Below, in pieces: positions 24,341 to 32,939 of a DNA stretch of 64,000 bases. The position numbers and the translations under genes were made by a program. Positions within the stretch are counted from its first letter, which is position 1; the number at the start of each line of letters is the position of its first letter. The notes beneath the pieces were generated by a model. That model was not told the DNA's origin, did not search any database, and saw only the letters and a program-made list of their open reading frames with translations. Origin of the DNA: JAGPUQ01 sp036961295 (GTDB lineage: Bacteria; Pseudomonadota; Gammaproteobacteria; Pseudomonadales; Porticoccaceae); the NCBI GenBank assembly GCA_036961295.1, contig JBALVX010000002.1, positions 496,001 through 560,000 on the forward strand. The letters are read 5' to 3'.

Positions 24341-25618
24341 ATGACCATAATTGCCGAACACGGATTTTTACTGCTATCCCTCGCCTGCCTGTTTGGTTTT
24401 TTTATGGCCTGGGGCATTGGTGCCAACGACGTTGCCAACGCTATGGGCACCTCGGTGGGCTCACGCGCGCTCACCGTAAAACAAGCGATCATGATCGCCA
24501 TCGTATTCGAGTTTCTCGGCGCCTACCTTGCCGGTGGTGAAGTCACCTCCACCATTCGCAAAGGTATTATCGACCCGACGGCGTTAACAGGTAATCCCGA
24601 ACTACTGGTGTTCGGTATGCTCGCCGCACTGCTAGCCGCGGGCACCTGGCTATTTATCGCCAGCCTTAAAGGCTGGCCGGTTTCCACTACGCACTCCATC
24701 GTCGGCGCTATTGTCGGCTTTGCAGCGGTAGGTATTTCCGTCGACGCCGTGCACTGGGCCAAGGTCGGGAAAATTGTCGCCAGCTGGGTGGTGTCTCCGG
24801 TCCTCGCAGGCGTTCTTTCTTATGCGCTCTTTAAAAGTGTGCAAGCATTAATCCTTAATCACTCCGACCCCTTCACCCGCGCTAAACGCTTTATTCCTTT
24901 CTATATGTTCGCGGTCGGATTTTTGATGGCGATGGTGACAATGTTGAAAGGACTCAAGCACGTATTCAAAGACGCCGATTTCAACATGAGTTTCGGGGAA
25001 TGCGCTCTGTATGCCGCAGGGGTGGGCATCCTTGTGGCCATAATAGGGGGCTACTTCCTCAGTCGCGTTAAGGAAGACCCGGATGCCGATAGAGACAACC
25101 GCTTCGCCAGTGTCGAGCGAGTATTTGGCGTGCTAATGGTATTTACCGCCTGCAGCATGGCCTTTGCTCACGGCTCCAACGATGTCGCCAACGCGGTCGG
25201 GCCATTGGCTGCCATCGTCGGCGTTCTCAAAACCGGAGTCATCGCCGGCAAGACCGCGATGCCGAGCTGGATATTATTAATCGGCGGCGGCGGTATTGTC
25301 CTCGGCCTGGCCACCTACGGCTTTAGAGTCATGGCGACCATCGGTCGGAAAATCACCGAGTTAACCCCAAGCCGTGGTTTTGCTGCCGAACTCGGTGCTG
25401 CTGGCACGGTGGTGTTAGCTTCAGCAACCGGTTTACCGATTTCCACCACCCATACCTTAGTCGGTGCGGTACTCGGTGTTGGTTTTGCCCGCGGGATCGC
25501 CGCTATTAATTTGAATGTAGTCAGCACTATTTTTATGTCCTGGCTAATCACTCTGCCTGCCGGTGCCGGCCTGTCCATTCTGTTCTTCTATATCCTTAAA
25601 GCTATTTTTGGGGCATAA
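24341..25618 (+). CDS. pit: Low-affinity inorganic phosphate transporter, PiT family
   Basis: Inner-membrane symporter for inorganic (metal-)phosphate, 425 residues, about 10-12 membrane segments. The two duplicated PiT signature repeats are clear: GANDVANAMGTSVGSRALT near the N-terminus and GSNDVANAVGPLAAI in the second half, each followed by a P(I/V)STTH motif (WPVSTTHSIVGA and LPISTTHTLVGA). It is encoded with its DUF47 regulator. No pho-box was identified. A decayed glycerophosphodiester phosphodiesterase fragment lies directly downstream. Confidence 0.95.
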   Translation: MTIIAEHGFLLLSLACLFGFFMAWGIGANDVANAMGTSVGSRALTVKQAIMIAIVFEFLGAYLAGGEVTSTIRKGIIDPTALTGNPELLVFGMLAALLAAGTWLFIASLKGWPVSTTHSIVGAIVGFAAVGISVDAVHWAKVGKIVASWVVSPVLAGVLSYALFKSVQALILNHSDPFTRAKRFIPFYMFAVGFLMAMVTMLKGLKHVFKDADFNMSFGECALYAAGVGILVAIIGGYFLSRVKEDPDADRDNRFASVERVFGVLMVFTACSMAFAHGSNDVANAVGPLAAIVGVLKTGVIAGKTAMPSWILLIGGGGIVLGLATYGFRVMATIGRKITELTPSRGFAAELGAAGTVVLASATGLPISTTHTLVGAVLGVGFARGIAAINLNVVSTIFMSWLITLPAGAGLSILFFYILKAIFGA

Positions 25619-25622
25619 AAAC

Positions 25623-25835
25623 CTGGGGGACAAAAGCGAAGCAACAATACGCCTGCTGTTGTTGCTCGTACTATTAAGCTCCGCGTTTTCCAGCCACGCT
25701 TTTGAATTAATTGCTCACCGCGGAAATTCTTGTGGCGCAACCGAAAATAGCATTGAAGCAGTTAAAGATTCCTGGTCTCTTGGTGCGAGCGCTATCGAGC
25801 TAGACGTTCGAGTACAAACCTTAGCGAAAGCCTAA
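25623..25835 (+). pseudogene. Truncated glycerophosphodiester phosphodiesterase remnant
   Basis: The frame reads a signal-peptide-like run (TIRLLLLLVLLSSAFSSHA) followed by FELIAHRGNSCGATENSIEA and GASAIELDVRV. This is the N-terminal catalytic segment of GDPD enzymes (HRG, ENS, then E-D). After that the frame ends within six residues, and nothing resembling the remaining roughly 200 residues follows before the next gene at 25859. There is no ATG/GTG at a suitable place; the codon where the signal peptide should start is ATA. This is therefore a 5' fragment without a start, most likely non-functional. Confidence 0.75.
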
Positions 25836-25858
25836 AACAAACCAGGATCGTACTGAAC

Positions 25859-27142
25859 TCATCCTTGCTTCTCTTCATACTGATCCCGATCAGACACTTC
25901 ATAAAAAATATCTTCGTTTAACAAACCCTCACTACGCGCTACCACGGTAGAGACGACGCAATCGCCGGTCACGTTAACAGCGGTGCGAACCATATCGAGC
26001 AAACGATCGACGCCGATAATGAGCGCGATACCTTCTACCGGCAAACCTACTTGCTGCAATACCAGGGACAAAGTAATTAGGCCAACACCCGGCACTCCTG
26101 CGGTACCAATAGACGCCAAAGTTGCCGTAAGAATAACCGCCACATAACCGCCGAGGCTAATATCAATATTAAAAGCCTGGGCGATAAATACCGTCGCCAC
26201 GCCCTGCATAATGGCGGTGCCATCCATATTGATGGTGGCACCCAGCGGCACGGTAAACGAGGCAATGGAGTTATCGATACCAATGCGACGCTCCGCGACA
26301 TTCATGGTAACGGGTATCGTTGCACTGCTCGACGAGGTGCTAAACGCAAACAGCATAGCGGGGCGGACATTTTTTAACAGGGTTAGAGGACTTAATCGAG
26401 TCAACAGTTTGAACAAGAGGGTATAGACCCCAAGACCATGGAGTAACAACACCAGCACGACGGTGAAGAAATATTTCGCCAAATCCAGAATCGCAGAAAT
26501 ACCCAACTCACTAAACAATTTTGCCAGTAAACAAAATACGCCGTAGGGCGCGAGATGCATCAAGAATGACACCATCGTCATTACCACTTCGTTAAAGCTT
26601 TCGAAAAAGCTCAGCACCTGTTTACCTTTTTCTCCGCTGTGGGTTACCGCCACCCCCATCAATATAGCGAACACAATAATTTGCAGCATATTGCCTTCGG
26701 CCATGGCCTTCACCGGGTTGGTAGGGAATATATTAATTAGCACTTCTTTTACCGACGGCGCAGGTTTGGCTTCGTAAATACTCGTCGTCGCTATATCGAT
26801 ACCTTCACCGGGGTTAATGAGGTTGGCAAACAATAGAGCCAGGGTTATTGCGATAGCTGTCGTCAACAAATATAGCCCCAGTGTCTTAGCCGCCATGTGA
26901 CCCATGCGCGCATTCACCCCCATGGCGCTGGCACCACACACCAGCGATACAAATACCAACGGGACTACCAGTAACTTCAGCGAAGCAATAAAAATTTGGC
27001 CAACTACGTCGAATACAGAATTAACCAACCACGCCGCGAGATTCGCGGCAAAACCACTTTCATAACCCGAAAGCCAATTCAACGAGGCGCCAACTATCAC
27101 TCCGAGGACCATGCCTAAAAATATTTTGGTGGAAAGTTTCAC
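25859..27142 (-). CDS. Dicarboxylate/amino acid:cation symporter (DAACS family)
   Basis: Sodium- or proton-coupled symporter of the GltP/DctA/SstT superfamily, 427 residues with eight membrane helices and two hairpins. Diagnostic sequences are the serine-rich hairpin SSSSATIPVTM, PLGATINMDGTA and the late TASIGTAGVPGVGLITLSLVL. Asp and Asn residues in the last helices (GVDRLLDMVRTAVNVTGD) match the substrate/Na+ site. Substrate probably glutamate, aspartate or a C4-dicarboxylate; not resolvable here. It stands alone between the phosphate genes (convergent) and the LplT-PlsC gene (31 bp upstream, same strand). Confidence 0.93.
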   Translation of the reverse strand: MKLSTKIFLGMVLGVIVGASLNWLSGYESGFAANLAAWLVNSVFDVVGQIFIASLKLLVVPLVFVSLVCGASAMGVNARMGHMAAKTLGLYLLTTAIAITLALLFANLINPGEGIDIATTSIYEAKPAPSVKEVLINIFPTNPVKAMAEGNMLQIIVFAILMGVAVTHSGEKGKQVLSFFESFNEVVMTMVSFLMHLAPYGVFCLLAKLFSELGISAILDLAKYFFTVVLVLLLHGLGVYTLLFKLLTRLSPLTLLKNVRPAMLFAFSTSSSSATIPVTMNVAERRIGIDNSIASFTVPLGATINMDGTAIMQGVATVFIAQAFNIDISLGGYVAVILTATLASIGTAGVPGVGLITLSLVLQQVGLPVEGIALIIGVDRLLDMVRTAVNVTGDCVVSTVVARSEGLLNEDIFYEVSDRDQYEEKQG

Positions 27143-27173
27143 AGTTGGGTCATCCTATTTTAATAGAAATTAA

Positions 27174-29063
27174 TTATTTCTTATCGCCGCGCAAGCTTTG
27201 AATTGCATCCGTTAAGCGCTCCATGCTGAGGTCTGCTGGCGCAATCGACGGGGCCGCGACGACATCAATTTTACTCCAAATTCGGCGAAACGGTTTTTTG
27301 AACGGGCCGGAATCGCTGTGGCTAAAAAACCCACCCCACAAACCCCTTAGCGCCATGGGGACTACCGGCGCAGGGCTGCGCTCAATCATACGCATAATAC
27401 CCGGTCGCAATGCATCGATCTCCCCATCGCGCGACAATTTCCCTTCGGGAAAAATACACAGCAAATCACCTTGCTCCAAACCCTGAGCAATCGCATCCAT
27501 TGCGGCCAGGTACACCGTTTCGTCCTCTTTGGGAGAGCAAATCGGAATCGCCCCGCCAGTGCGAAAAATAAAGTTGAGCACCGGAATCTCAAAAATCGGT
27601 TTGTACATAATAAAGCGTACGGGCCGACGCACAGCTCCGGCGATCAACAGGGCATCGATAAAACTCACATGATTGCTGGCAATAAGTGCTGGACCTTGCT
27701 CGGGAATAGATTCAAGCCCCTGATGCTTAACCCGATAGATGGTGTGGCTGAGCAACCACACCAGAAAACGCATGGTAAATTCCGGCACCTGAGAGTAAAT
27801 AAATACCGCAACCGCAATATTCATTAAGGCAATGATTAAGAAGAATTCCGGAATGCCTATGCCACCTAAACCCAGCAGTATCACACCGAAAATACTGGCA
27901 ACCACCATAAATATGGCATTGAGAATATTATTAAAGGCGATGACCCTGGCACATTTATCAGCGTCGGTACGGGTTTGCACATTGGCGTACAGAGGAACGA
28001 TATACAGACCTCCGGATAAACCGATAAAGACAATATCCAGCAGCACTCGCAGTCCGTCCCGGCGGGTAAGGAACTCCATCACGGCGACATTTTGCGAGGT
28101 ATCGTAAGCGGCGGTCGAAAAATACAGGTCAATGCCGAAAACACTGAGGCCGATAGAGGCCAGAGGCACCAGACCAATCTCTATTTTATGGCCACTCAAG
28201 CGGTCACACAGTAGGGAACCCGTAGCGATGCCCACCACAAAACCACACAGTAAGGTCGCAATTAAACCCGGCGAGCCATTGAGTATCGACACCGAAAAAT
28301 TAGGCATTTGCGTGAGGTAACTAGCGCCGAGCAACCAGAACCAGGAAATGCCCACAATAGAAAGCAATACCGCGCGACGCTCCCTGGCTAGTTGATAAAG
28401 CGCCCAGGCTTCACTGAAAGGGTTCCAGTTCACCTGTAAGTCAGCAGCCTTAGGCGGAGCCGGAGGAATTGATTGACTCGCCCACCAACCCAAAATCGCA
28501 ACCACAATAATGGCGCCACCAATAAGCAGCTCCGGTTTAGGTATACCCGCCAGCAACGTACCGCCGATGGTGCCGAGCAAAATCGCCACGAAGGTGCCCA
28601 TTTCTACCTGGGCATTACCCGACACCAGTTCGTCGTCGGCCAAATGCTGAGGAATAATCGAATATTTAATCGGCCCGAAAAATGCCGACTGGGTGCCCAT
28701 GGCAAACAGCAAGGCCATCAGTGCCCACCACTGGTGGCTCCACCACGCGGCGGTGGCTAGCACCATAATAATAATTTCGACTAGCTTTATCCGCCGAATC
28801 AGTTTGGCTTTATCGTATTTATCGGCGAGCTGACCGGCCAGAGCCGAAAACAAAAAGAAGGGCAAGATGAATAGCCCCGCAGCAATATTAACCAGGGTAT
28901 TGGGATTGCCCAGACCTTCGGCAACACTGGAGCTGACAAAAACAACCAATAATGCATTTTTAAACAGGTTGTCGTTAAGTGCGCCGCTAAACTGAGTTAA
29001 AAAAAACGGCAGAAAGCGTCGACTGTTAAATAAGCCGAATAAGCTTTTGTGCTCGTTAGCCAT
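27174..29063 (-). CDS. MFS lysophospholipid-transporter-like protein fused to a PlsC acyltransferase
   Basis: A 629-residue inner-membrane fusion. Residues 1-~420 form a major-facilitator domain resembling LplT (begins NSRRFLPFFLTQFSGALNDN). Residues ~430-629 are a glycerolipid acyltransferase with the HX4D motif NHVSFIDALL, the binding-pocket GGAIPIC and the FPEGKLSRDG box. In enterobacteria LplT and Aas flip and reacylate lysophosphatidylethanolamine. Here transporter and acyltransferase share one chain, but the acyl-ACP synthetase domain of the three-part versions is absent. The likely role is lysophospholipid recycling or phospholipid remodelling, by family inference. Confidence 0.92.
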   Translation of the reverse strand: MANEHKSLFGLFNSRRFLPFFLTQFSGALNDNLFKNALLVVFVSSSVAEGLGNPNTLVNIAAGLFILPFFLFSALAGQLADKYDKAKLIRRIKLVEIIIMVLATAAWWSHQWWALMALLFAMGTQSAFFGPIKYSIIPQHLADDELVSGNAQVEMGTFVAILLGTIGGTLLAGIPKPELLIGGAIIVVAILGWWASQSIPPAPPKAADLQVNWNPFSEAWALYQLARERRAVLLSIVGISWFWLLGASYLTQMPNFSVSILNGSPGLIATLLCGFVVGIATGSLLCDRLSGHKIEIGLVPLASIGLSVFGIDLYFSTAAYDTSQNVAVMEFLTRRDGLRVLLDIVFIGLSGGLYIVPLYANVQTRTDADKCARVIAFNNILNAIFMVVASIFGVILLGLGGIGIPEFFLIIALMNIAVAVFIYSQVPEFTMRFLVWLLSHTIYRVKHQGLESIPEQGPALIASNHVSFIDALLIAGAVRRPVRFIMYKPIFEIPVLNFIFRTGGAIPICSPKEDETVYLAAMDAIAQGLEQGDLLCIFPEGKLSRDGEIDALRPGIMRMIERSPAPVVPMALRGLWGGFFSHSDSGPFKKPFRRIWSKIDVVAAPSIAPADLSMERLTDAIQSLRGDKK

Positions 29064-29136
29064 TAATTATTTTCTCGCTGCATTATTATTCGGATATCGG
29101 GTCGTCATTCTTCCAGTAAGCCGATCACCCATTTGC

Positions 29137-29961
29137 TTACTCATCACTGTAGTTCGGTCGTCGCTTTTCCATAAACGCAGCAGCGCCTTCTTCCAGGAAT
29201 GGCCCGAGGCACATCACCTGGCCGCGGTCTTCCATGGCAATAACGGCTTCCAGGCTGCCTGCATCTATCGACATCGCCAGACCCTCCTTGGTGAGCCGTA
29301 AACCTAACGGCGACATCGCCGTCATATCTTCGGCCAGCGCGCGACCGGCAGTTTCTAATTCATCGGCGGGCACCACTTCGGACACCAGACCGATGCGCAA
29401 CGCTTTTTGTGCGTCGACAAAGCGTCCAGTCATCATCATTTCTGCGGCGTTGGAAGCACCGACTACTCTCGGTAAAAAATAACTAATGCCAATATCACAG
29501 CCGGTCAAGCCGATCTTCGCCATGGCAACATTCATCCGCGCACCCTCGGCGGCGTAGCGCACATCGGCAGCCAGTGAGAAGGCCAAACCGGCGCCCGTTG
29601 CCGCACCTTGCACCAGGGCAACAATCGGCTGCGGGCAACGCCGCATGCGCATAATGATTTCCGCAACCTGACGCTGACCGCGCGCACCCGATGCCACACT
29701 ACCGGTGAAATGTCCCGCATCATTCAGATCGAGACCCGCACAAAAATGTTTGCCCGCCCCGCGCAGTACGACAACCCGCACCGAGTGATCAAAATAGAGA
29801 TTGCCGAAATAGTCGAGCAACTCCTCGGTCATCATCTTGTTCAGGGCATTAAAGTTATCGGGTCGATTCAGCGTTAACCAATCAACCCCTTCGCGATGCT
29901 CAATGGCGAGAGTTTGATAGCTCTTAGTCGTAGACGGTGAGGTACTGGAGGCTTCTGACAT
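29137..29961 (-). CDS. Enoyl-CoA hydratase/isomerase family protein
   Basis: Crotonase-fold enzyme, 274 residues, likely acting on an acyl-CoA. The oxyanion-hole segments GKHFCAGLDLND and VQGAATGAGLAFSLAADVRYAAE are present, followed by KIGLTGCDIGISYFLPR and the C-terminal QVMCLGPFLEEGAAAFMEKRRPNY. The Gly-Cys-Asp at the second active-site position is typical of several subfamilies, so hydratase and isomerase cannot be separated. ATG at 29961 is chosen because AAAGGAGTGACC directly precedes it; a longer frame to 30081 is open. No other beta-oxidation gene is adjacent. Confidence 0.9.
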   Translation of the reverse strand: MSEASSTSPSTTKSYQTLAIEHREGVDWLTLNRPDNFNALNKMMTEELLDYFGNLYFDHSVRVVVLRGAGKHFCAGLDLNDAGHFTGSVASGARGQRQVAEIIMRMRRCPQPIVALVQGAATGAGLAFSLAADVRYAAEGARMNVAMAKIGLTGCDIGISYFLPRVVGASNAAEMMMTGRFVDAQKALRIGLVSEVVPADELETAGRALAEDMTAMSPLGLRLTKEGLAMSIDAGSLEAVIAMEDRGQVMCLGPFLEEGAAAFMEKRRPNYSDE

Positions 29962-30102
29962 GGTCACTCCTTTAAGGTGATGAATTTGCTTACCCGCGAG
30001 AATATCAGGAATTATCCGGGGTGTCGTGAGTCCGAGGGTGTACAATATCGCACTGCGACCATCATCTTTAATTAACACCACCCACCGTTCGAGACCAGAG
30101 GA

Positions 30103-31221
30103 ATGCTAAGGAGAATACTGTTGCCGAAAGTTTCGCGGCTGCGTTTCATACGCCCTTACCTGTTTCCCATTAAGGCTTCCCACCCCCACCACCATTTACT
30201 GCCCTTGTTGCTGTCAGCCTTGTGTTATTTCCCACAAACGGCCAGCGCAGAACACCAACCGTGGACGGTTAGTCTGTATTTTGAGAACGACTTGTTCGGT
30301 GAGACCGATCAAAATTACACCAACGGCACTCGCCTGTCCTGGGCGTCTCCCGACACCGCTTCTTTTGAAAACGATCCGCAGTTTCCCGCCTGGTTGCGCT
30401 TACTCAATCACAACCTGCGCTATTTCCACGACGACGGCGACGATCTTGAGCACAACCTGGTGCTTAGCCTCGGGCAATTAATGTATACCCCCTCCGATGT
30501 CGACACCTCCGCGCCGCTGCCAAACCAACGGCCTTATGCCGGTTATTTATACGCCGGGATTGCCTACCACACCCGGAACGAATGGGCGCTGGACACCATG
30601 GAAATCAATATCGGCATCGTCGGCCCCTCTGCGCAGGGAGAGCAAGCCCAAGATGCCATTCACGATCTACGCGGATTCGACAAATACCAGGGCTGGGACA
30701 ATCAACTGAAAGACGAGCCCGCTTTGTTGCTGGTGTACGAACACAAACAGAAGCTGTTTAAGCGCTCTCTGGGTGGCAGTTTAGCTCACGACTTTATCGC
30801 CCACGCCGGCCTGGCCCTTGGCAATGTTGCCACCTATGCCAATGTCGGTGGCGAATATCGCATCGGCTGGGATTTGCCGGAGGACTTTGGCACCTCGGCG
30901 GTTCGACCCGGGGGCGACAACAGCGCTCCGGGGAAAAACGACGCTCGCCGTCGCCATTCCGACAAGCCCATTTCCGGGCTACACGCGTTTATTTCGGTCG
31001 ATGCCCGCGTGGTTGGGCGGGATATTTTTCTCGACGGCAATACCTATAAAAGTAGTCTCGATGTAGACAAGGAACACAAAGTCGCAGACATCTCCGCTGG
31101 CTTTAGTTTTCTGACCGGACGCTGGAAAGTGTCTTATGCCACGGTGATTCGCACCCGCGAGTTCAAGCAGCAGCCCCATCACCATAAATATGGCTCGATG
31201 AGCCTGTCCTACAGCTTCTAG
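30103..31221 (+). CDS. LpxR-family lipid A deacylase-like outer-membrane protein (DUF2219)
   Basis: Predicted outer-membrane barrel, 372 residues with a long basic signal region ending near TASA. The LpxR hallmark FENDLFGETDQNYTNGTRLSW-type segment (Asn and Asp residues of the calcium-dependent active site) follows immediately. Further family segments are NQRPYAGYLYAGIAY, the WDNQLKDEPALLLVYE region, and a C-terminal barrel ending LSYSF. LpxR removes the 3'-acyloxyacyl group of lipid A. Start uncertain: the ATG at 30103 has almost no spacing from its SD, whereas the in-frame TTG at 30121 has AAGGAG seven bases upstream and may be the true start. ubiC follows after 9 bp. Confidence 0.88.
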   Translation: MLRRILLPKVSRLRFIRPYLFPIKASHPHHHLLPLLLSALCYFPQTASAEHQPWTVSLYFENDLFGETDQNYTNGTRLSWASPDTASFENDPQFPAWLRLLNHNLRYFHDDGDDLEHNLVLSLGQLMYTPSDVDTSAPLPNQRPYAGYLYAGIAYHTRNEWALDTMEINIGIVGPSAQGEQAQDAIHDLRGFDKYQGWDNQLKDEPALLLVYEHKQKLFKRSLGGSLAHDFIAHAGLALGNVATYANVGGEYRIGWDLPEDFGTSAVRPGGDNSAPGKNDARRRHSDKPISGLHAFISVDARVVGRDIFLDGNTYKSSLDVDKEHKVADISAGFSFLTGRWKVSYATVIRTREFKQQPHHHKYGSMSLSYSF

Positions 31222-31230
31222 GGAATTCGC

Positions 31231-31806
31231 TTGTCTTCCAGCCCCATCTCGACTCTCACCCCCGCGCGCGCCAAGGACTCCCCCCCCAGAGCTCTATCCG
31301 ACTGGCTATTTAATCAAGACTCCTTAACCAAACGTCTGGTTGCCGCCAGCGCCGGGGAATTTCAGGTACAGGTGCTGGCGCAGGGCTTTGCCCGGCCTCG
31401 ACCCTCGGAGCAACAAGCGCTAAATCTGCCCGAAAGGCAGGTCGCGCTCATTCGCACCGTGCTGTTATTGGGCTGCGGACGACCCTGGGTTTTCGCCCGC
31501 AGTATCATTCCCTTAACCACCCTCCGCGGGCCCTATCGCTTTTTGCGGCATCTAGGCAGCCAACCCCTGGGTGAATTATTGTTTAACGACCCCACTATGC
31601 GGCGCGGCGACTTTGAGCTGCTGCGCTGCAAAGCTGCCGAGTTAGACGGCGCCGCTCACGCACTACCAGTACCAGACCCAGATGAAATTCTGTGGGGCCG
31701 TCGCTCGGTGTTTTATTTAAACCACAAGCCTCTGCTAGTAGGAGAAATTTTTTTGCCCGAGTTTGCCCCGCTACCCCCTTCATCTCAAACCGTCACTCGA
31801 AGCTAA
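31231..31806 (+). CDS. ubiC: Chorismate--pyruvate lyase
   Basis: Converts chorismate to 4-hydroxybenzoate and pyruvate, the first committed step of ubiquinone synthesis. 191 residues with typical family sequences: LSDWLFNQDSLTKRL, the Arg-containing VALIRTVLLLGCGRPWVFARS, PLGELLF and WGRRSVFYLNHKPLLVGEIFLPE with the catalytic Glu near the end. It starts with TTG at 31231 preceded by GGGA at suitable spacing. ubiA follows on the same strand after about 95 bp, the classical ubiCA arrangement. Confidence 0.93.
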   Translation: MSSSPISTLTPARAKDSPPRALSDWLFNQDSLTKRLVAASAGEFQVQVLAQGFARPRPSEQQALNLPERQVALIRTVLLLGCGRPWVFARSIIPLTTLRGPYRFLRHLGSQPLGELLFNDPTMRRGDFELLRCKAAELDGAAHALPVPDPDEILWGRRSVFYLNHKPLLVGEIFLPEFAPLPPSSQTVTRS

Positions 31807-31900
31807 GTCCCCAGCTAAAGCCCGAACTCAAGTCCCTGACTCCCAGCTAAAGCTAACGTGGCATAATTCAACCAGGCTCAACACCGTTCAGGAACCAACC

Positions 31901-32827
31901 ATGCCGGGAAATATCGACTATCGGGAGTTTTTGCGCGCGGCCCGTCGCCGCAGGCCCGATTTTTTACAACTAATGCGTTTCAACCGTCCCATTGGCACCC
32001 TATTACTGCTGTGGCCAACACTGTGGGCACTGTGGTTTGCCGCCGAGGGTTTTCCTCGCCTGGATGTGCTGGCCATTTTTGTCTTAGGTGTAATCACCAT
32101 GCGCGCCGCCGGTTGTGTGATCAACGACTATGCGGATCGCAATATCGATGGCCACATAAACCGCACCCGCAACCGGCCGTTAGTCGAAGGCCGGATACAA
32201 CCAAAAGAAGCGCTGGTAGTGTTTGCAATCCTGTGCACGCTGGCCTTCGTGCTAGTGTTATTCACCAATCGTTTAACCATATTATTGGCCTTTGGTGGCC
32301 TGGCACTGGCGTCCCTCTATCCCTTTGCCAAGCGTCACACCCATTTACCACAGGTAGTACTCGGAGCCGCCTGGGGCTGGGCAATTCCCATGGCCTTCGC
32401 GGCACAAACCGGTGCCGTACCCAGCCAGATATGGGCGCTGTATTTCGGGGTCGTGCTGTGGACAGTGTCGTTCGACACCTATTACGCCATGGTGGATCGC
32501 GCCGATGATATTAAGGTCGGTGTTAAATCCACAGCCATTCTGTTTGACCAGGACGACTTACTGATCATTGGCATACTGCAAGGCCTGACCTTACTGGCGC
32601 TGTTTATGGCCGGTTCCGCGTTTTCCCGCGGTGCCTGGTATTACTGCGGCCTCGGCTTCGTCGCCTTGTTATTTTTTTATCAACACCGGATTGCGCAACA
32701 ACGAGAACCCGCGGAGTGTTTCCGCGCTTTTTTAAACAATAACTGGGTAGGTGCCGGGCTATTCGTGTTTATTTTGCTCGACTATCACCTGCCCCTGGCC
32801 AGCTTACTGCCGGTCAATCCACCTTAA
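31901..32827 (+). CDS. ubiA: 4-hydroxybenzoate octaprenyltransferase
   Basis: Integral-membrane prenyltransferase that attaches the isoprenoid tail to 4-hydroxybenzoate in ubiquinone synthesis; 308 residues. The two Asp-rich motifs are present: NDYADRNIDGHINRTRNRP and DTYYAMVDRADDIKVG, with the N-terminal RFNRPIGTLLLLWPTLWALW typical of UbiA. ATG at 31901 is preceded by AGGAA and matches the family N-terminus; an upstream frame to 31763 overlaps ubiC and is not used. The ubiC-ubiA gap contains a short duplicated CCCAGCTAAAGC. Confidence 0.95.
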   Translation: MPGNIDYREFLRAARRRRPDFLQLMRFNRPIGTLLLLWPTLWALWFAAEGFPRLDVLAIFVLGVITMRAAGCVINDYADRNIDGHINRTRNRPLVEGRIQPKEALVVFAILCTLAFVLVLFTNRLTILLAFGGLALASLYPFAKRHTHLPQVVLGAAWGWAIPMAFAAQTGAVPSQIWALYFGVVLWTVSFDTYYAMVDRADDIKVGVKSTAILFDQDDLLIIGILQGLTLLALFMAGSAFSRGAWYYCGLGFVALLFFYQHRIAQQREPAECFRAFLNNNWVGAGLFVFILLDYHLPLASLLPVNPP

Positions 32828-32939
32828 GTCAATCCGCCCTAAGTTCTGTCATAATCGCGTCTAATAGGTGTCATGCCGGTCGTGACCTACCTTCTCCTTC
32901 CACGCTTTCTCTGTAGCGACAATCCGCAAGCCGATAACT

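Noticed and set aside
31804..31857. Duplicated CCCAGCTAAAGC between ubiC and ubiA
   Set aside because: Only two short copies, partly in the end of ubiC; likely local duplication with no role suggested.
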